Positions 1 through 6,008 of a stretch of 6,008 nucleotides of DNA are shown here, piece by piece. The position numbers and the translations under genes are program-made. Source of the DNA: Candidatus Arcticimaribacter sp. UBA7428 (GTDB lineage: Bacteria > Bacteroidota > Bacteroidia > Flavobacteriales > Flavobacteriaceae); the NCBI GenBank assembly GCA_002477625.1, contig DLQQ01000027.1, positions 5,738-11,745 on the forward strand. The letters are read 5' to 3'. Numbering within the stretch: position 1 is the stretch's first letter; each line of letters begins with the position of its first letter. Under the pieces are notes generated by a model, which worked only from the letters and a program-made list of their open reading frames with translations, did no database searches and had not been told where the DNA came from.

Positions 1-37
1 TATAAATTTTTATTAAAAACTAAAATTCACATAAATT

Positions 38-970
38 ATGAAAGTAACCGTAGTAGGAGCTGGGAATGTAGGTGCCTCATGTGCCGAGTACATTGCCATT
101 AAAAGAATTGCTAGCGAGGTTGTTTTATTGGACATCAAAGAAGGATTTGCAGAAGGAAAGGCATTGGATCTTACTCAAACGGCAACAACTTTAGGGTTCA
201 ACACCCGAATTACGGGGGTAACCAACGATTATACCCAAACTGCAGATAGCGATGTTGTTGTAATCACCTCTGGAATTCCAAGAAAACCTGGGATGACGCG
301 CGAAGAGCTGATCGGCATCAATGCTGGAATAGTAAAATCAGTAGCAGAAAGTATACTAGCACACTCTCCTGAAGCAATCATCGTTGTAGTTTCTAATCCA
401 ATGGACACGATGACCTACTTAGCTCTTAAAGCAACAGGTCTTCCTAAAAATAGAATTATTGGGATGGGCGGCGCTTTAGATAGCTCTCGTTTCAAAACGT
501 ATTTATCCAAAGCACTAGACAAGCCTGCTAACGACATCCAAGGAATGGTGATTGGCGGTCACGGAGATACGACCATGATTCCTCTAACCCGTTTGGCCAG
601 TTATAACGGTACGCCGGTGAGCAATCATTTATCGGCTGAAGCACTTGAAGAGGTTGCAGCGGCTACTATGGTAGGTGGCGCAACACTAACCAAGCTTCTG
701 GGAACATCTGCTTGGTATGCACCCGGAGCATCGGTAGCTTACTTAGTTGACAGTATCATCAATGATCAAAAACGCATGATTCCCTGTTCTGTATATCTCG
801 AAGGAGAATACGGCGAAAGCGATATCTGTATTGGTGTTCCCTGTATCATCGGAAAAGGTGGTGTTGAACAAATTTTGGATATTCAGCTCGACGCAAGCGA
901 ACAAGAAAAATTCAAGAAAAGCGCCCTTGCTGTAAGGGCAATGAACGACGCTTTGTCCAGTAATGTATAG
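38..970 (+). CDS. mdh: Malate dehydrogenase (NAD-dependent, LDH-like class)
   Basis: Cytoplasmic enzyme interconverting malate and oxaloacetate with NAD in the TCA cycle. The 310-residue protein is full length for the family. The N-terminal Rossmann fold shows GAGNVG at residues 7-12 and Asp32 at the end of the second strand, which favours NAD over NADP. The active-site loop IPRKPGMTR (80-88) carries Arg82, the residue that selects oxaloacetate over pyruvate (lactate dehydrogenases have Gln there), and Arg88. Asn120 lies in SNPMD, Asp148 and Arg151 in LDSSR, and the catalytic His175 in GGHGD, so the catalytic set is complete. The start at 38 gives a protein beginning directly at the first beta strand. 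Its leader is A-rich with no Shine-Dalgarno; TAAATTTT at 3-10 resembles a Bacteroidota -7 element, but any -33 element would lie outside the window. A terminator follows 21 bases after the stop, so the gene appears to end its transcription unit. Confidence 0.97.
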   Translation: MKVTVVGAGNVGASCAEYIAIKRIASEVVLLDIKEGFAEGKALDLTQTATTLGFNTRITGVTNDYTQTADSDVVVITSGIPRKPGMTREELIGINAGIVKSVAESILAHSPEAIIVVVSNPMDTMTYLALKATGLPKNRIIGMGGALDSSRFKTYLSKALDKPANDIQGMVIGGHGDTTMIPLTRLASYNGTPVSNHLSAEALEEVAAATMVGGATLTKLLGTSAWYAPGASVAYLVDSIINDQKRMIPCSVYLEGEYGESDICIGVPCIIGKGGVEQILDIQLDASEQEKFKKSALAVRAMNDALSSNV

Positions 971-991
971 CATTTTATCAAAAATCAGAAG

Positions 992-1016
992 AAACCGCCC
1001 CTTTGGCGGTTTTTTT
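992..1016 (+). terminator. Rho-independent terminator after mdh
   Basis: AAACCGCC (992-999) pairs perfectly with GGCGGTTT (1005-1012) around the five-base loop CCTTT, and the T run continues to 1016. The GC-rich core followed by a T tract is a classic intrinsic terminator. It separates mdh from secDF, which has its own promoter just downstream. Confidence 0.9.
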
Positions 1017-1039
1017 GTATACAAAACCATCCTATAAAG

Positions 1040-1070
1040 TTGTTAAATCTTAGCTTATATTTTATATTTG
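1040..1070 (+). promoter_or_regulatory. Bacteroidota-type promoter for secDF
   Basis: TTG at 1040-1042 is followed after 20 bases by TATATTTG at 1063-1070. This matches the TTG-N(17-23)-TAnnTTTG pattern recognised by the primary sigma factor in Bacteroidota, with every defined base of the -7 box present. Transcription would start near 1075-1078, giving a leader of about 25 bases before the secDF ATG. Its place between the mdh terminator and secDF supports the call. Confidence 0.75.
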
Positions 1071-1101
1071 CTCGCCTTTAACACGCTTAAAAATCAAACT
1101 A

Positions 1102-4047
1102 ATGCAGAATAATGGACTAATAAAAGTTTTCGGGATCCTTTTTGGAATCGTTAGCATCTACCAACTTTCTTTTACTTTCATTTCAAGTGGCCAAGAAGAT
1201 AAAGCTTCTTCTTACGCTATCAGTAGAGTTTCAGAAGACCAAACCGACTATGTTGCTCTCAGAGAACAAATCGAAACGAATTACCTTGATTCAATTGGAA
1301 ATTTACCACTATATGGTTTCTCATCTTACAACGATGCCAAAGGAAAAGAATTAAACAAAGGTCTTGACCTGAAAGGAGGAATCAACGTGATTCTTCAAAT
1401 TTCAGTTAAAGATATCTTGAAAGGATTGGCGGATTATACCAAAAACCCAACCTTCAATCAAGCACTTGACGATGCTGACCTACTTCAGAAAAGCTCTGAC
1501 GTTCCATATGTTGAGTCTTTCTTTACTGCTTTTGACGCTATTAAAGGCGAAACTACTTTAGCAAATCCTGAGATTTTCGCAAACAGAACTTTAAGTGATG
1601 TCATCAATTTTGAGATGACTGACGACCAAGTCCGTCCAATCATTCGCCGAAAAATTGATGAGTCTATCGTTTCGGCTTTTGAAGTATTAAGAAAACGTAT
1701 CGATAAATTTGGAGTAACACAACCCAACATTCAACGTTTGGGTACTTCTGGAAGAATCTTAGTTGAACTTCCTGGTGCTCGTGATGTAGAACGTGTTAAG
1801 AATTTACTTCAAAGTACAGCACAACTTGAGTTTTGGGAAACCTATAAAAACGATCAGTTCCTAAATTTCCTCTATGCAGCCAACAATTTGTTGATTGAAA
1901 AAGGGGTAAATGAAAATAAAGTAGAAACAGAAGAAGCTTCTGCTATTGACGATTTATTAGCAGATGTTGAAGCAAAAGATTCGGCTACTGTTGCTGCTGG
2001 GAACCCACTTTTAGACTTAGTCAAAGGATACGGATACCAAGGAGGACCAGTTTTAGCTCAATTTGCCAAAAAAGACAGAAATACTGTAATGGCATATTTA
2101 GACCTTCCAGAAGTTCGCAGATTATTGCCACAACAATTCCGTTATGTTGAATTTGCTTGGGGAAAAGAACAAGAGGGATCTGAAATAGTTGACTTATATA
2201 TCTTAAAATCAAATCGTGAAGGAGTTCCTCCTTTAAGTGGTGGGGTTATAGTAGATGCTTTACAATCGTACGATCAAGTTGGGCAGCCTTCGGTATCCAT
2301 GCAAATGGATTCTAAAGGCGCGCGTATTTGGGAGACTATGACTGGGAAAGCATCGAAAGAAGGAAGTAATATTGCCATCGTTCTTGACAATACTGTATAT
2401 TCCGCTCCCGGAGTTTCTAAGGGTGCAATATCAGGTGGGCGTTCAGAGATTTCTGGAAGCTTTACCTTGAATGAAGCAATTGATTTAGCCAATGTTTTAC
2501 GAGCGGGTAAACTCCCTGCTTCAGCAGACATCATACAATCAGAAATTGTTGGACCTTCCTTAGGAAAAGAAGCGATTCAGAGTGGTATTTATTCTTTTGG
2601 AATTGCCTTGATCATTGTATTACTATGGATGATTTTCTACTACGGTTCTTCCGGTATATTTGCTGATGTTGCCTTAGTATTGAATATCTTACTAATCTTT
2701 GGAATTTTAGCGGGTCTAGGCGCTGTATTAACCTTACCCGGAATTGCAGGGATTGTATTAACAATCGGTATTTCGGTAGATGCTAACGTGCTGATTTTTG
2801 AGCGAATTCGAGAGGAACTGAAGAAGGGAAAAGGACAATTGAAATCTGTTGCTGATGGGTTTGATAATGCATTGTCTTCTATTTTGGATGCCAACATAAC
2901 GACCGGTTTAACGGCCTTGATTTTATTTGTTTTTGGTACGGGTCCTATTAAAGGTTTTGCAACGACCTTATTGATTGGTATTGCAACTTCCTTATTTACG
3001 GCAATCTTCATTACGAGACTCTTAATCGACTCACGTTCGGTAAAAGGAAAACTAGTTTCATTTGCAACCGCTTCAACTAAAGGGTTGTTCCAGAACATGG
3101 CCATCACCTTCTTAGGAAAAAGAAAAACAGCTTATATCGTGTCAGGAGTTTTAATTGTAGCAAGTCTTGTTTCTTTAACTCTTAATGGTTTAAATCAAGG
3201 TGTTGATTTTGTTGGAGGTCGATCGTATACTGTTCGTTTCGATAAAATAGTAAACCCAACTGAAGTTGAAAGCGTTCTTGTAGGTGCTTTTGGAAGTGTA
3301 GAAGCTAAAACTTTTGGGGACGATAATCAGTTGAAAATCACTACTAAATATAAAGTAGATGAGGAAGGAACTGCAATTGATGTAGAGATTTACGAAAAGC
3401 TCTATGCTGGTCTTCAAGCTTATCTTCCTGCAGGAATTAGTTATGACGAATTTGTAAACGGTTCGGATTCTAAGACCGTGGGAATTATGTCTTCTATCAA
3501 AGTAGGTCCAACGATTGCTGATGATATTAAGAAAAACTCCTACCTAGCCGTTTTTGGATCTTTGATCGTAGTATTCCTTTATATCCTACTGCGTTTCCGT
3601 AAGTGGCAGTTCTCTTTGGGAGCGGTAGCAGCTGTTTTCCACGATGTATTAATCGTTTTGGGTATCTTCTCTCTTACCTATTCTATCATGCCCTTCAGCA
3701 TGGAGATAAACCAAGCATTTATTGCCGCCATATTGACCGTAATTGGTTATTCGCTGAATGATACGGTAGTAGTTTTTGACCGCATACGAGAATTTACAAA
3801 TGAACATACGAAATGGGAATTGGATACAACGGTTAACGCTGCCTTAAACAGCACATTAAGTAGAACGTTGAATACGTCATTGACTACCTTATTGGTATTA
3901 TTGGCCATCTTTATTTTCGGCGGTGAATCTATCCGAGGCTTTATGTTTGCCTTGATCATTGGAGTTATTGTAGGAACCTACAGTTCTGTATTCATTGCTA
4001 CTCCCGTAATGTATGACACACAAAATAAAAAGGCTTTAAAAGAATAA
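1102..4047 (+). CDS. secDF: Protein translocase subunit SecDF (SecD-SecF fusion)
   Basis: Inner-membrane accessory of SecYEG that uses the proton gradient to pull preproteins out on the periplasmic side. The 981-residue protein carries both halves. SecD half: TM1 about 7-28, GLDLKGG (87-93), a large periplasmic domain to about 495 with SVSMQMDSKGARIW (397-410) and VGPSLGKEAI (483-492), then TM2-6 (about 497-640). TM4 and the following loop hold GISVDANVLIFERIRE (556-571), whose Asp560 matches the conserved proton-relay aspartate. SecF half: TM7 about 676-697, GVDFVGGRSYTVRF (700-713), VGPTIADDIKKNS (801-813), then TM8-12 (about 814-968) with FHDV (846-849) and YSLNDTVVVFDRIRE (883-897). It is longer than Firmicutes SecDF (about 740 residues), mainly because of an insert at about 246-356 with an acidic, Ala-rich part (275-300); such long forms are known in Bacteroidota. 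The start at 1102 places TM1 immediately after a short cytoplasmic tail and sits behind an A-rich leader. It appears to be transcribed alone. Confidence 0.97.
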   Translation: MQNNGLIKVFGILFGIVSIYQLSFTFISSGQEDKASSYAISRVSEDQTDYVALREQIETNYLDSIGNLPLYGFSSYNDAKGKELNKGLDLKGGINVILQISVKDILKGLADYTKNPTFNQALDDADLLQKSSDVPYVESFFTAFDAIKGETTLANPEIFANRTLSDVINFEMTDDQVRPIIRRKIDESIVSAFEVLRKRIDKFGVTQPNIQRLGTSGRILVELPGARDVERVKNLLQSTAQLEFWETYKNDQFLNFLYAANNLLIEKGVNENKVETEEASAIDDLLADVEAKDSATVAAGNPLLDLVKGYGYQGGPVLAQFAKKDRNTVMAYLDLPEVRRLLPQQFRYVEFAWGKEQEGSEIVDLYILKSNREGVPPLSGGVIVDALQSYDQVGQPSVSMQMDSKGARIWETMTGKASKEGSNIAIVLDNTVYSAPGVSKGAISGGRSEISGSFTLNEAIDLANVLRAGKLPASADIIQSEIVGPSLGKEAIQSGIYSFGIALIIVLLWMIFYYGSSGIFADVALVLNILLIFGILAGLGAVLTLPGIAGIVLTIGISVDANVLIFERIREELKKGKGQLKSVADGFDNALSSILDANITTGLTALILFVFGTGPIKGFATTLLIGIATSLFTAIFITRLLIDSRSVKGKLVSFATASTKGLFQNMAITFLGKRKTAYIVSGVLIVASLVSLTLNGLNQGVDFVGGRSYTVRFDKIVNPTEVESVLVGAFGSVEAKTFGDDNQLKITTKYKVDEEGTAIDVEIYEKLYAGLQAYLPAGISYDEFVNGSDSKTVGIMSSIKVGPTIADDIKKNSYLAVFGSLIVVFLYILLRFRKWQFSLGAVAAVFHDVLIVLGIFSLTYSIMPFSMEINQAFIAAILTVIGYSLNDTVVVFDRIREFTNEHTKWELDTTVNAALNSTLSRTLNTSLTTLLVLLAIFIFGGESIRGFMFALIIGVIVGTYSSVFIATPVMYDTQNKKALKE

Positions 4048-4069
4048 GTTTTAAGCTTTTACTGAATAT

Positions 4070-4102
4070 AAAAAATCACGATGTAAGTCGTGATTTTTTT
4101 TT
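4070..4102. terminator. Bidirectional intrinsic terminator between convergent units
   Basis: AAAAAATCACGA (4070-4081) pairs perfectly with TCGTGATTTTTT (4088-4099) around the six-base loop TGTAAG. On the plus strand the T run extends to 4102 and ends secDF transcripts. On the minus strand the complement of the A run at 4070-4075 supplies the U tract for transcripts leaving the YfiT-like gene, whose stop is at 4114. The hairpin lies 22 bases past the secDF stop and 11 bases past the other. Confidence 0.88.
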
Positions 4103-4113
4103 GGTATTAGAAT

Positions 4114-4647
4114 TTAAAAACTCTTCTTAAGAACCCGTATGTGTTCAAGATGGTGCATACTGTGCCATGAGTATATCGCCAGCACTACATATAGTGGGTA
4201 TTCTTTGGAACCTTTAGGATGATAATACGTACGTTCCATTTGAGAGCTCGAAAGTTTACTGAATAAGCTTACCCATCGATTATGGATACCATCGATAATG
4301 GATAGGCTAGGGGAAACGTCACTTGCGGAAGCATCGTCGAGTTTTGCCCAATCCGATTCAGTATAATCTTTTATTTTTGGAGTATCCTCAAGGAGTGCAT
4401 GTTTACATCTGAGGTATGCGTGGGAGTGACTATCCGCTAAGTGATGAACAACTTGAGCAACGGTCCACCCACCTTCTCGGTAAGGAGTTCGTAATTGATT
4501 TTCATTTAGACTATTTACTTCTTCTTTAAGAAGTTTCGGAAAATCCTTTAAAATGGATAGTGCCTTGCTTTTATCTTTGAGAGAAAGTTGCGCAGTTGGC
4601 CAAACAAACTTTCCAGTAGGGTAACGTAAAAGATCGAGGGGATTCAT
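4114..4647 (-). CDS. DinB-superfamily protein, YfiT/BstA bacillithiol-transferase type
   Basis: Probable cytoplasmic metal-dependent thiol S-transferase of the DinB four-helix-bundle superfamily. The 177-residue length and several motifs match the YfiT/BstA branch: LRYPTGKF (7-14), TPYREGGWTVAQVVHHLADSH (54-74, a long conserved block), and IYSWHSMHHLEHI (158-170). His69, His162 and His166 have the spacing of the metal-binding triad known from Bacillus YfiT, so the metal site looks intact. Characterised relatives attach bacillithiol to electrophiles, and some Bacteroidota make bacillithiol; that this protein does so is inference from family. Only three bases separate its ATG from the lgt stop, so it is almost certainly transcribed with lgt, and perhaps translated by re-initiation. 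No Shine-Dalgarno is visible. It is the last gene of the operon, ending at the bidirectional terminator. Family assignment is strong; substrate is unknown. Confidence 0.88.
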   Translation of the reverse strand: MNPLDLLRYPTGKFVWPTAQLSLKDKSKALSILKDFPKLLKEEVNSLNENQLRTPYREGGWTVAQVVHHLADSHSHAYLRCKHALLEDTPKIKDYTESDWAKLDDASASDVSPSLSIIDGIHNRWVSLFSKLSSSQMERTYYHPKGSKEYPLYVVLAIYSWHSMHHLEHIRVLKKSF

Positions 4648-4650
4648 GGT

Positions 4651-5502
4651 TTATTGGTTTGATTTTGATTTTTTAAACATAAAGAAAAGACCAAAAAGGA
4701 TCATGGGAATACTCAGCCATTGTCCTGTGGATAAAAGCGGAATGTAGGTTTCGAAACCACCTTGGCTTACTTTTACGAATTCCACTAAAAAGCGAACACT
4801 AAAAAGCACAACAAAAAACAGTCCAAATAAATATCCATTGGGTCGCTTTACTTTGTTGTTGTATAAATAACGTAGCAAGAAAAATAATGCTAGATATCCG
4901 ATGGCTTCGTACAATTGTGCAGGATGTCGGGGAGCAATTTCTCCTCGATTAAGAAAAACAACCCCAAAATTATTATCTGTATAATTTCCAACGATCTCTG
5001 AGTTAAAAAAGTTTCCAACACGAACCAATGCTGCTCCTAAACTTACAGGAATGACCAGTCGATCTAAGATCCAAATTAAAGGTTTGTAACTGTATTGTTT
5101 TTGATAAAGATACAAGCCAATCAAAATTCCAATGGTAGCTCCATGACTCGCTAATCCTCTAAATCCTGTGAATTCATATCCATCGATTAAGCCGAATAAA
5201 AAGCTGGAACCTTCCAAAGCTCGTATGGGTAAAAGAATTTCGATTAAGTGATTTTGATAGTAATCCCAACTGTAAAAAAAAACTTCTCCCAGTCGAGCTC
5301 CAAGAACGGTAGCTATGACTACATAAAAAAGCAGGGGTTCCACATAATCCACAGATACTTTTTCCTTTTCATACATTTTCTTCATCAGGTATATACCCAC
5401 TGAAAATGCAACAACAAACATTAAACTGTAATAATGAACCCCAAAACCTCCAATTTTAAATAAAGTGTCAGAAGGTGCCCATTGTATTTTAGAAAAAAGC
5501 AT
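4651..5502 (-). CDS. lgt: Prolipoprotein diacylglyceryl transferase
   Basis: Inner-membrane enzyme that moves diacylglycerol from phosphatidylglycerol to the lipobox cysteine of prolipoproteins, the first step of lipoprotein maturation. The protein has 283 residues, usual for the family, with about seven hydrophobic segments. Key positions line up with the E. coli enzyme: Tyr25 in VHYYSLMF (22-29), His120 in SHGATIGI (119-126), and the family signature RVGNFFNSEIVG (161-172) holding Arg161, Asn164 and Glu169. RHPAQLYEA (192-200) follows, then Arg237 and Glu241 in VRFLVEFV (236-243). The SHGA form replaces the HGG of proteobacterial enzymes. The ATG at 5502 gives a short N-terminal stretch before the first membrane segment, as expected. 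It lies 56 bases downstream of yidD and 3 bases upstream of the YfiT-like gene. Substrates would be lipoproteins exported through the Sec system that SecDF assists. Confidence 0.97.
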   Translation of the reverse strand: MLFSKIQWAPSDTLFKIGGFGVHYYSLMFVVAFSVGIYLMKKMYEKEKVSVDYVEPLLFYVVIATVLGARLGEVFFYSWDYYQNHLIEILLPIRALEGSSFLFGLIDGYEFTGFRGLASHGATIGILIGLYLYQKQYSYKPLIWILDRLVIPVSLGAALVRVGNFFNSEIVGNYTDNNFGVVFLNRGEIAPRHPAQLYEAIGYLALFFLLRYLYNNKVKRPNGYLFGLFFVVLFSVRFLVEFVKVSQGGFETYIPLLSTGQWLSIPMILFGLFFMFKKSKSNQ

Positions 5503-5522
5503 ATGCGTCTATATTAGTTGGT

Positions 5523-5556
5523 TAAAAGTAGCTATTTTTTATGAATTTATCTCCAA
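5523..5556 (-). promoter_or_regulatory. Weak candidate promoter in front of lgt
   Basis: On the minus strand, TTG (5556-5554) is followed after 23 bases by TACTTTTA (5530-5523), which differs from TAnnTTTG only in its last base. The spacing is at the upper limit for Bacteroidota promoters, and AT-rich DNA gives such matches by chance. It lies in the 56-base yidD-lgt gap, the widest in this operon, and would give a leader of about 15 bases. No terminator hairpin is evident in the gap, so read-through from yidD is expected anyway. Confidence 0.25.
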
Positions 5557-5558
5557 GT

Positions 5559-5780
5559 TTACGGAACAGGATCATATCCTCCTTTGGTCCAAGGATGACA
5601 GCTTAAAACACGTTTAAGGGTTAAATAAAAACCTTTGAATAGACCATGTTTTTCAAAAGCCTCAAGACTGTATTGTGAACAGGTGGGTGTATGTCTGCAC
5701 GATGCAGGTGTTAGTGGCGATATATAGGAACGATAAAATTTAATGAGGAGTACAAAAGGGAGTATCGCGATTTTTCTCAT
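5559..5780 (-). CDS. yidD: Membrane protein insertion efficiency factor YidD
   Basis: Small membrane-associated protein that assists YidC in inserting and folding inner-membrane proteins. The 73 residues show the whole family pattern: an N-terminal hydrophobic, basic stretch (about 3-19) that can form an amphipathic helix, then RSYISPLTP (17-25), [10 protein letters not shown] (28-37), a Gly-rich turn around 46-50, and [13 protein letters not shown] (61-73) at the C-terminus. Cys28, Cys34 and Cys61 are the usual conserved cysteines. Its start at 5780 lies 14 bases after the cysS stop, with no clear Shine-Dalgarno, and ATG there gives the expected N-terminus. In many other bacteria yidD sits beside rnpA and yidC; here it lies between cysS and lgt, an arrangement I recall from other flavobacteria but cannot check here. 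Confidence 0.95.
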   Translation of the reverse strand: MRKIAILPFVLLIKFYRSYISPLTPASCRHTPTCSQYSLEAFEKHGLFKGFYLTLKRVLSCHPWTKGGYDPVP

Positions 5781-5794
5781 TTCCAGAGTGCCAG

Positions 5795-6008
5795 TTACAG
5801 ACTAAATCCTGTTCCATCTTTGCCATCCTTCAGTTGAACGCCCAGTGCAAGGAGTTCGTCTCGAATACGATCTGAAGTAGCAAAATCCTTATTGTCACGC
5901 GCAGTTTTCCGAATGTCGATCAACATGGATACAGTACCCTGTAGGGCTGTGTTTACAGCGGATTGATTTTCAGATCCATCCAATTCAATACCCATAATGT
6001 CTTCAACA
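5795..6008 (-). CDS. cysS: Cysteinyl-tRNA synthetase, C-terminal fragment (cut by window edge)
   Basis: Cytoplasmic enzyme that charges tRNA-Cys. Only the last 70 residues lie in the window, against about 490 for the whole protein; the frame stays open to the right edge (codons for V-E-D-I precede the first visible Met), so the gene is partial because of the window and not broken. The fragment matches the CysS C-terminal region that follows the DALR anticodon-binding helices: [20 protein letters not shown] corresponds to the typical helix of class Ia CysS, and [19 protein letters not shown] to the closing segment ending in the usual KDG-x-x-GT motif. The HIGH and KMSKS catalytic motifs would lie beyond the edge. 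It is the most upstream gene of the visible minus-strand operon. Confidence 0.93.
   Translation of the reverse strand, partial: VEDIMGIELDGSENQSAVNTALQGTVSMLIDIRKTARDNKDFATSDRIRDELLALGVQLKDGKDGTGFSL

Noticed and set aside
743..1030. Open frame of 95 codons on the minus strand over the mdh 3' end and terminator
   Set aside because: It is antisense to the conserved mdh C-terminus, runs through the terminator hairpin, and its translation resembles no family I recognise.
971..1101. A small RNA or riboswitch in the mdh-secDF gap
   Set aside because: The gap is explained by the terminator and the promoter; the remaining bases before the secDF ATG are too few for a structured leader.
1142..1354. 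Overlapping plus-strand frame of 70 codons within secDF
   Set aside because: It is out of frame with the well-supported secDF coding sequence and has no recognisable motif.
2640..3107. Open frame of 155 codons on the minus strand inside secDF
   Set aside because: It lies wholly opposite the conserved SecD transmembrane region and is Lys/Ile/Pro/Val-rich, as expected for a complement of hydrophobic codons; no start context or family match.
3747..3959. Small minus-strand frame opposite the SecF region (and similar ones at 1485-1730, 2021-2212, 2274-2534 and 3190-3417)
   Set aside because: All are antisense to continuous, conserved secDF coding sequence with no independent support.
5795..5995. 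A separate 66-residue gene starting at the ATG at 5995
   Set aside because: The frame is open upstream to the window edge, and the residues match the C-terminal segment of CysS, so the Met is internal.
1..6008. Mobile element, CRISPR array, defence system or other novel cassette
   Set aside because: No terminal inverted repeats, regularly spaced direct repeats, transposase or integrase motifs, or genes of foreign character were seen; all genes are housekeeping or common families.

Overview
The window looks like ordinary chromosomal sequence from a member of the Bacteroidota, most likely class Flavobacteriia. It is AT-rich, and its gene starts sit behind A-rich leaders without a Shine-Dalgarno sequence. 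It carries a clear TTG/TAnnTTTG promoter of the Bacteroidota type, a SecD-SecF fusion of about 980 residues, and an LDH-like malate dehydrogenase of about 310 residues. The class is inferred from protein recognition and has not been tested by a search.

Layout: two blocks of genes face each other. On the plus strand, mdh (38-970) encodes a complete malate dehydrogenase and ends at a strong intrinsic terminator (992-1016). A separate promoter (1040-1070) then drives secDF (1102-4047), the accessory motor of the Sec translocon. On the minus strand, reading from the right edge, are the 3' end of cysS (cysteinyl-tRNA synthetase, cut by the window edge), yidD (membrane insertion efficiency factor), lgt (prolipoprotein diacylglyceryl transferase) and a DinB-superfamily gene of the YfiT/BstA bacillithiol-transferase type. 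Gaps between these genes are 14, 56 and 3 bases, so they probably form one operon, possibly with an extra start in front of lgt. The blocks meet at a hairpin with a T tract on one side and an A tract on the other (4070-4102), which can terminate transcription from both directions.

How the genes relate: SecDF, YidD and Lgt all act at the inner membrane in protein export, insertion and lipoprotein maturation. Mdh, CysS and the YfiT-like protein are cytoplasmic and act in the TCA cycle, translation and probably low-molecular-weight thiol chemistry. There is no RNA gene, mobile element, CRISPR array or obviously transferred gene, and no stretch over 300 bases lacks a gene. I found no convincing undescribed system. 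The points most worth a second look are the large periplasmic insert in SecDF and the tight coupling of the YfiT-like gene to lgt.
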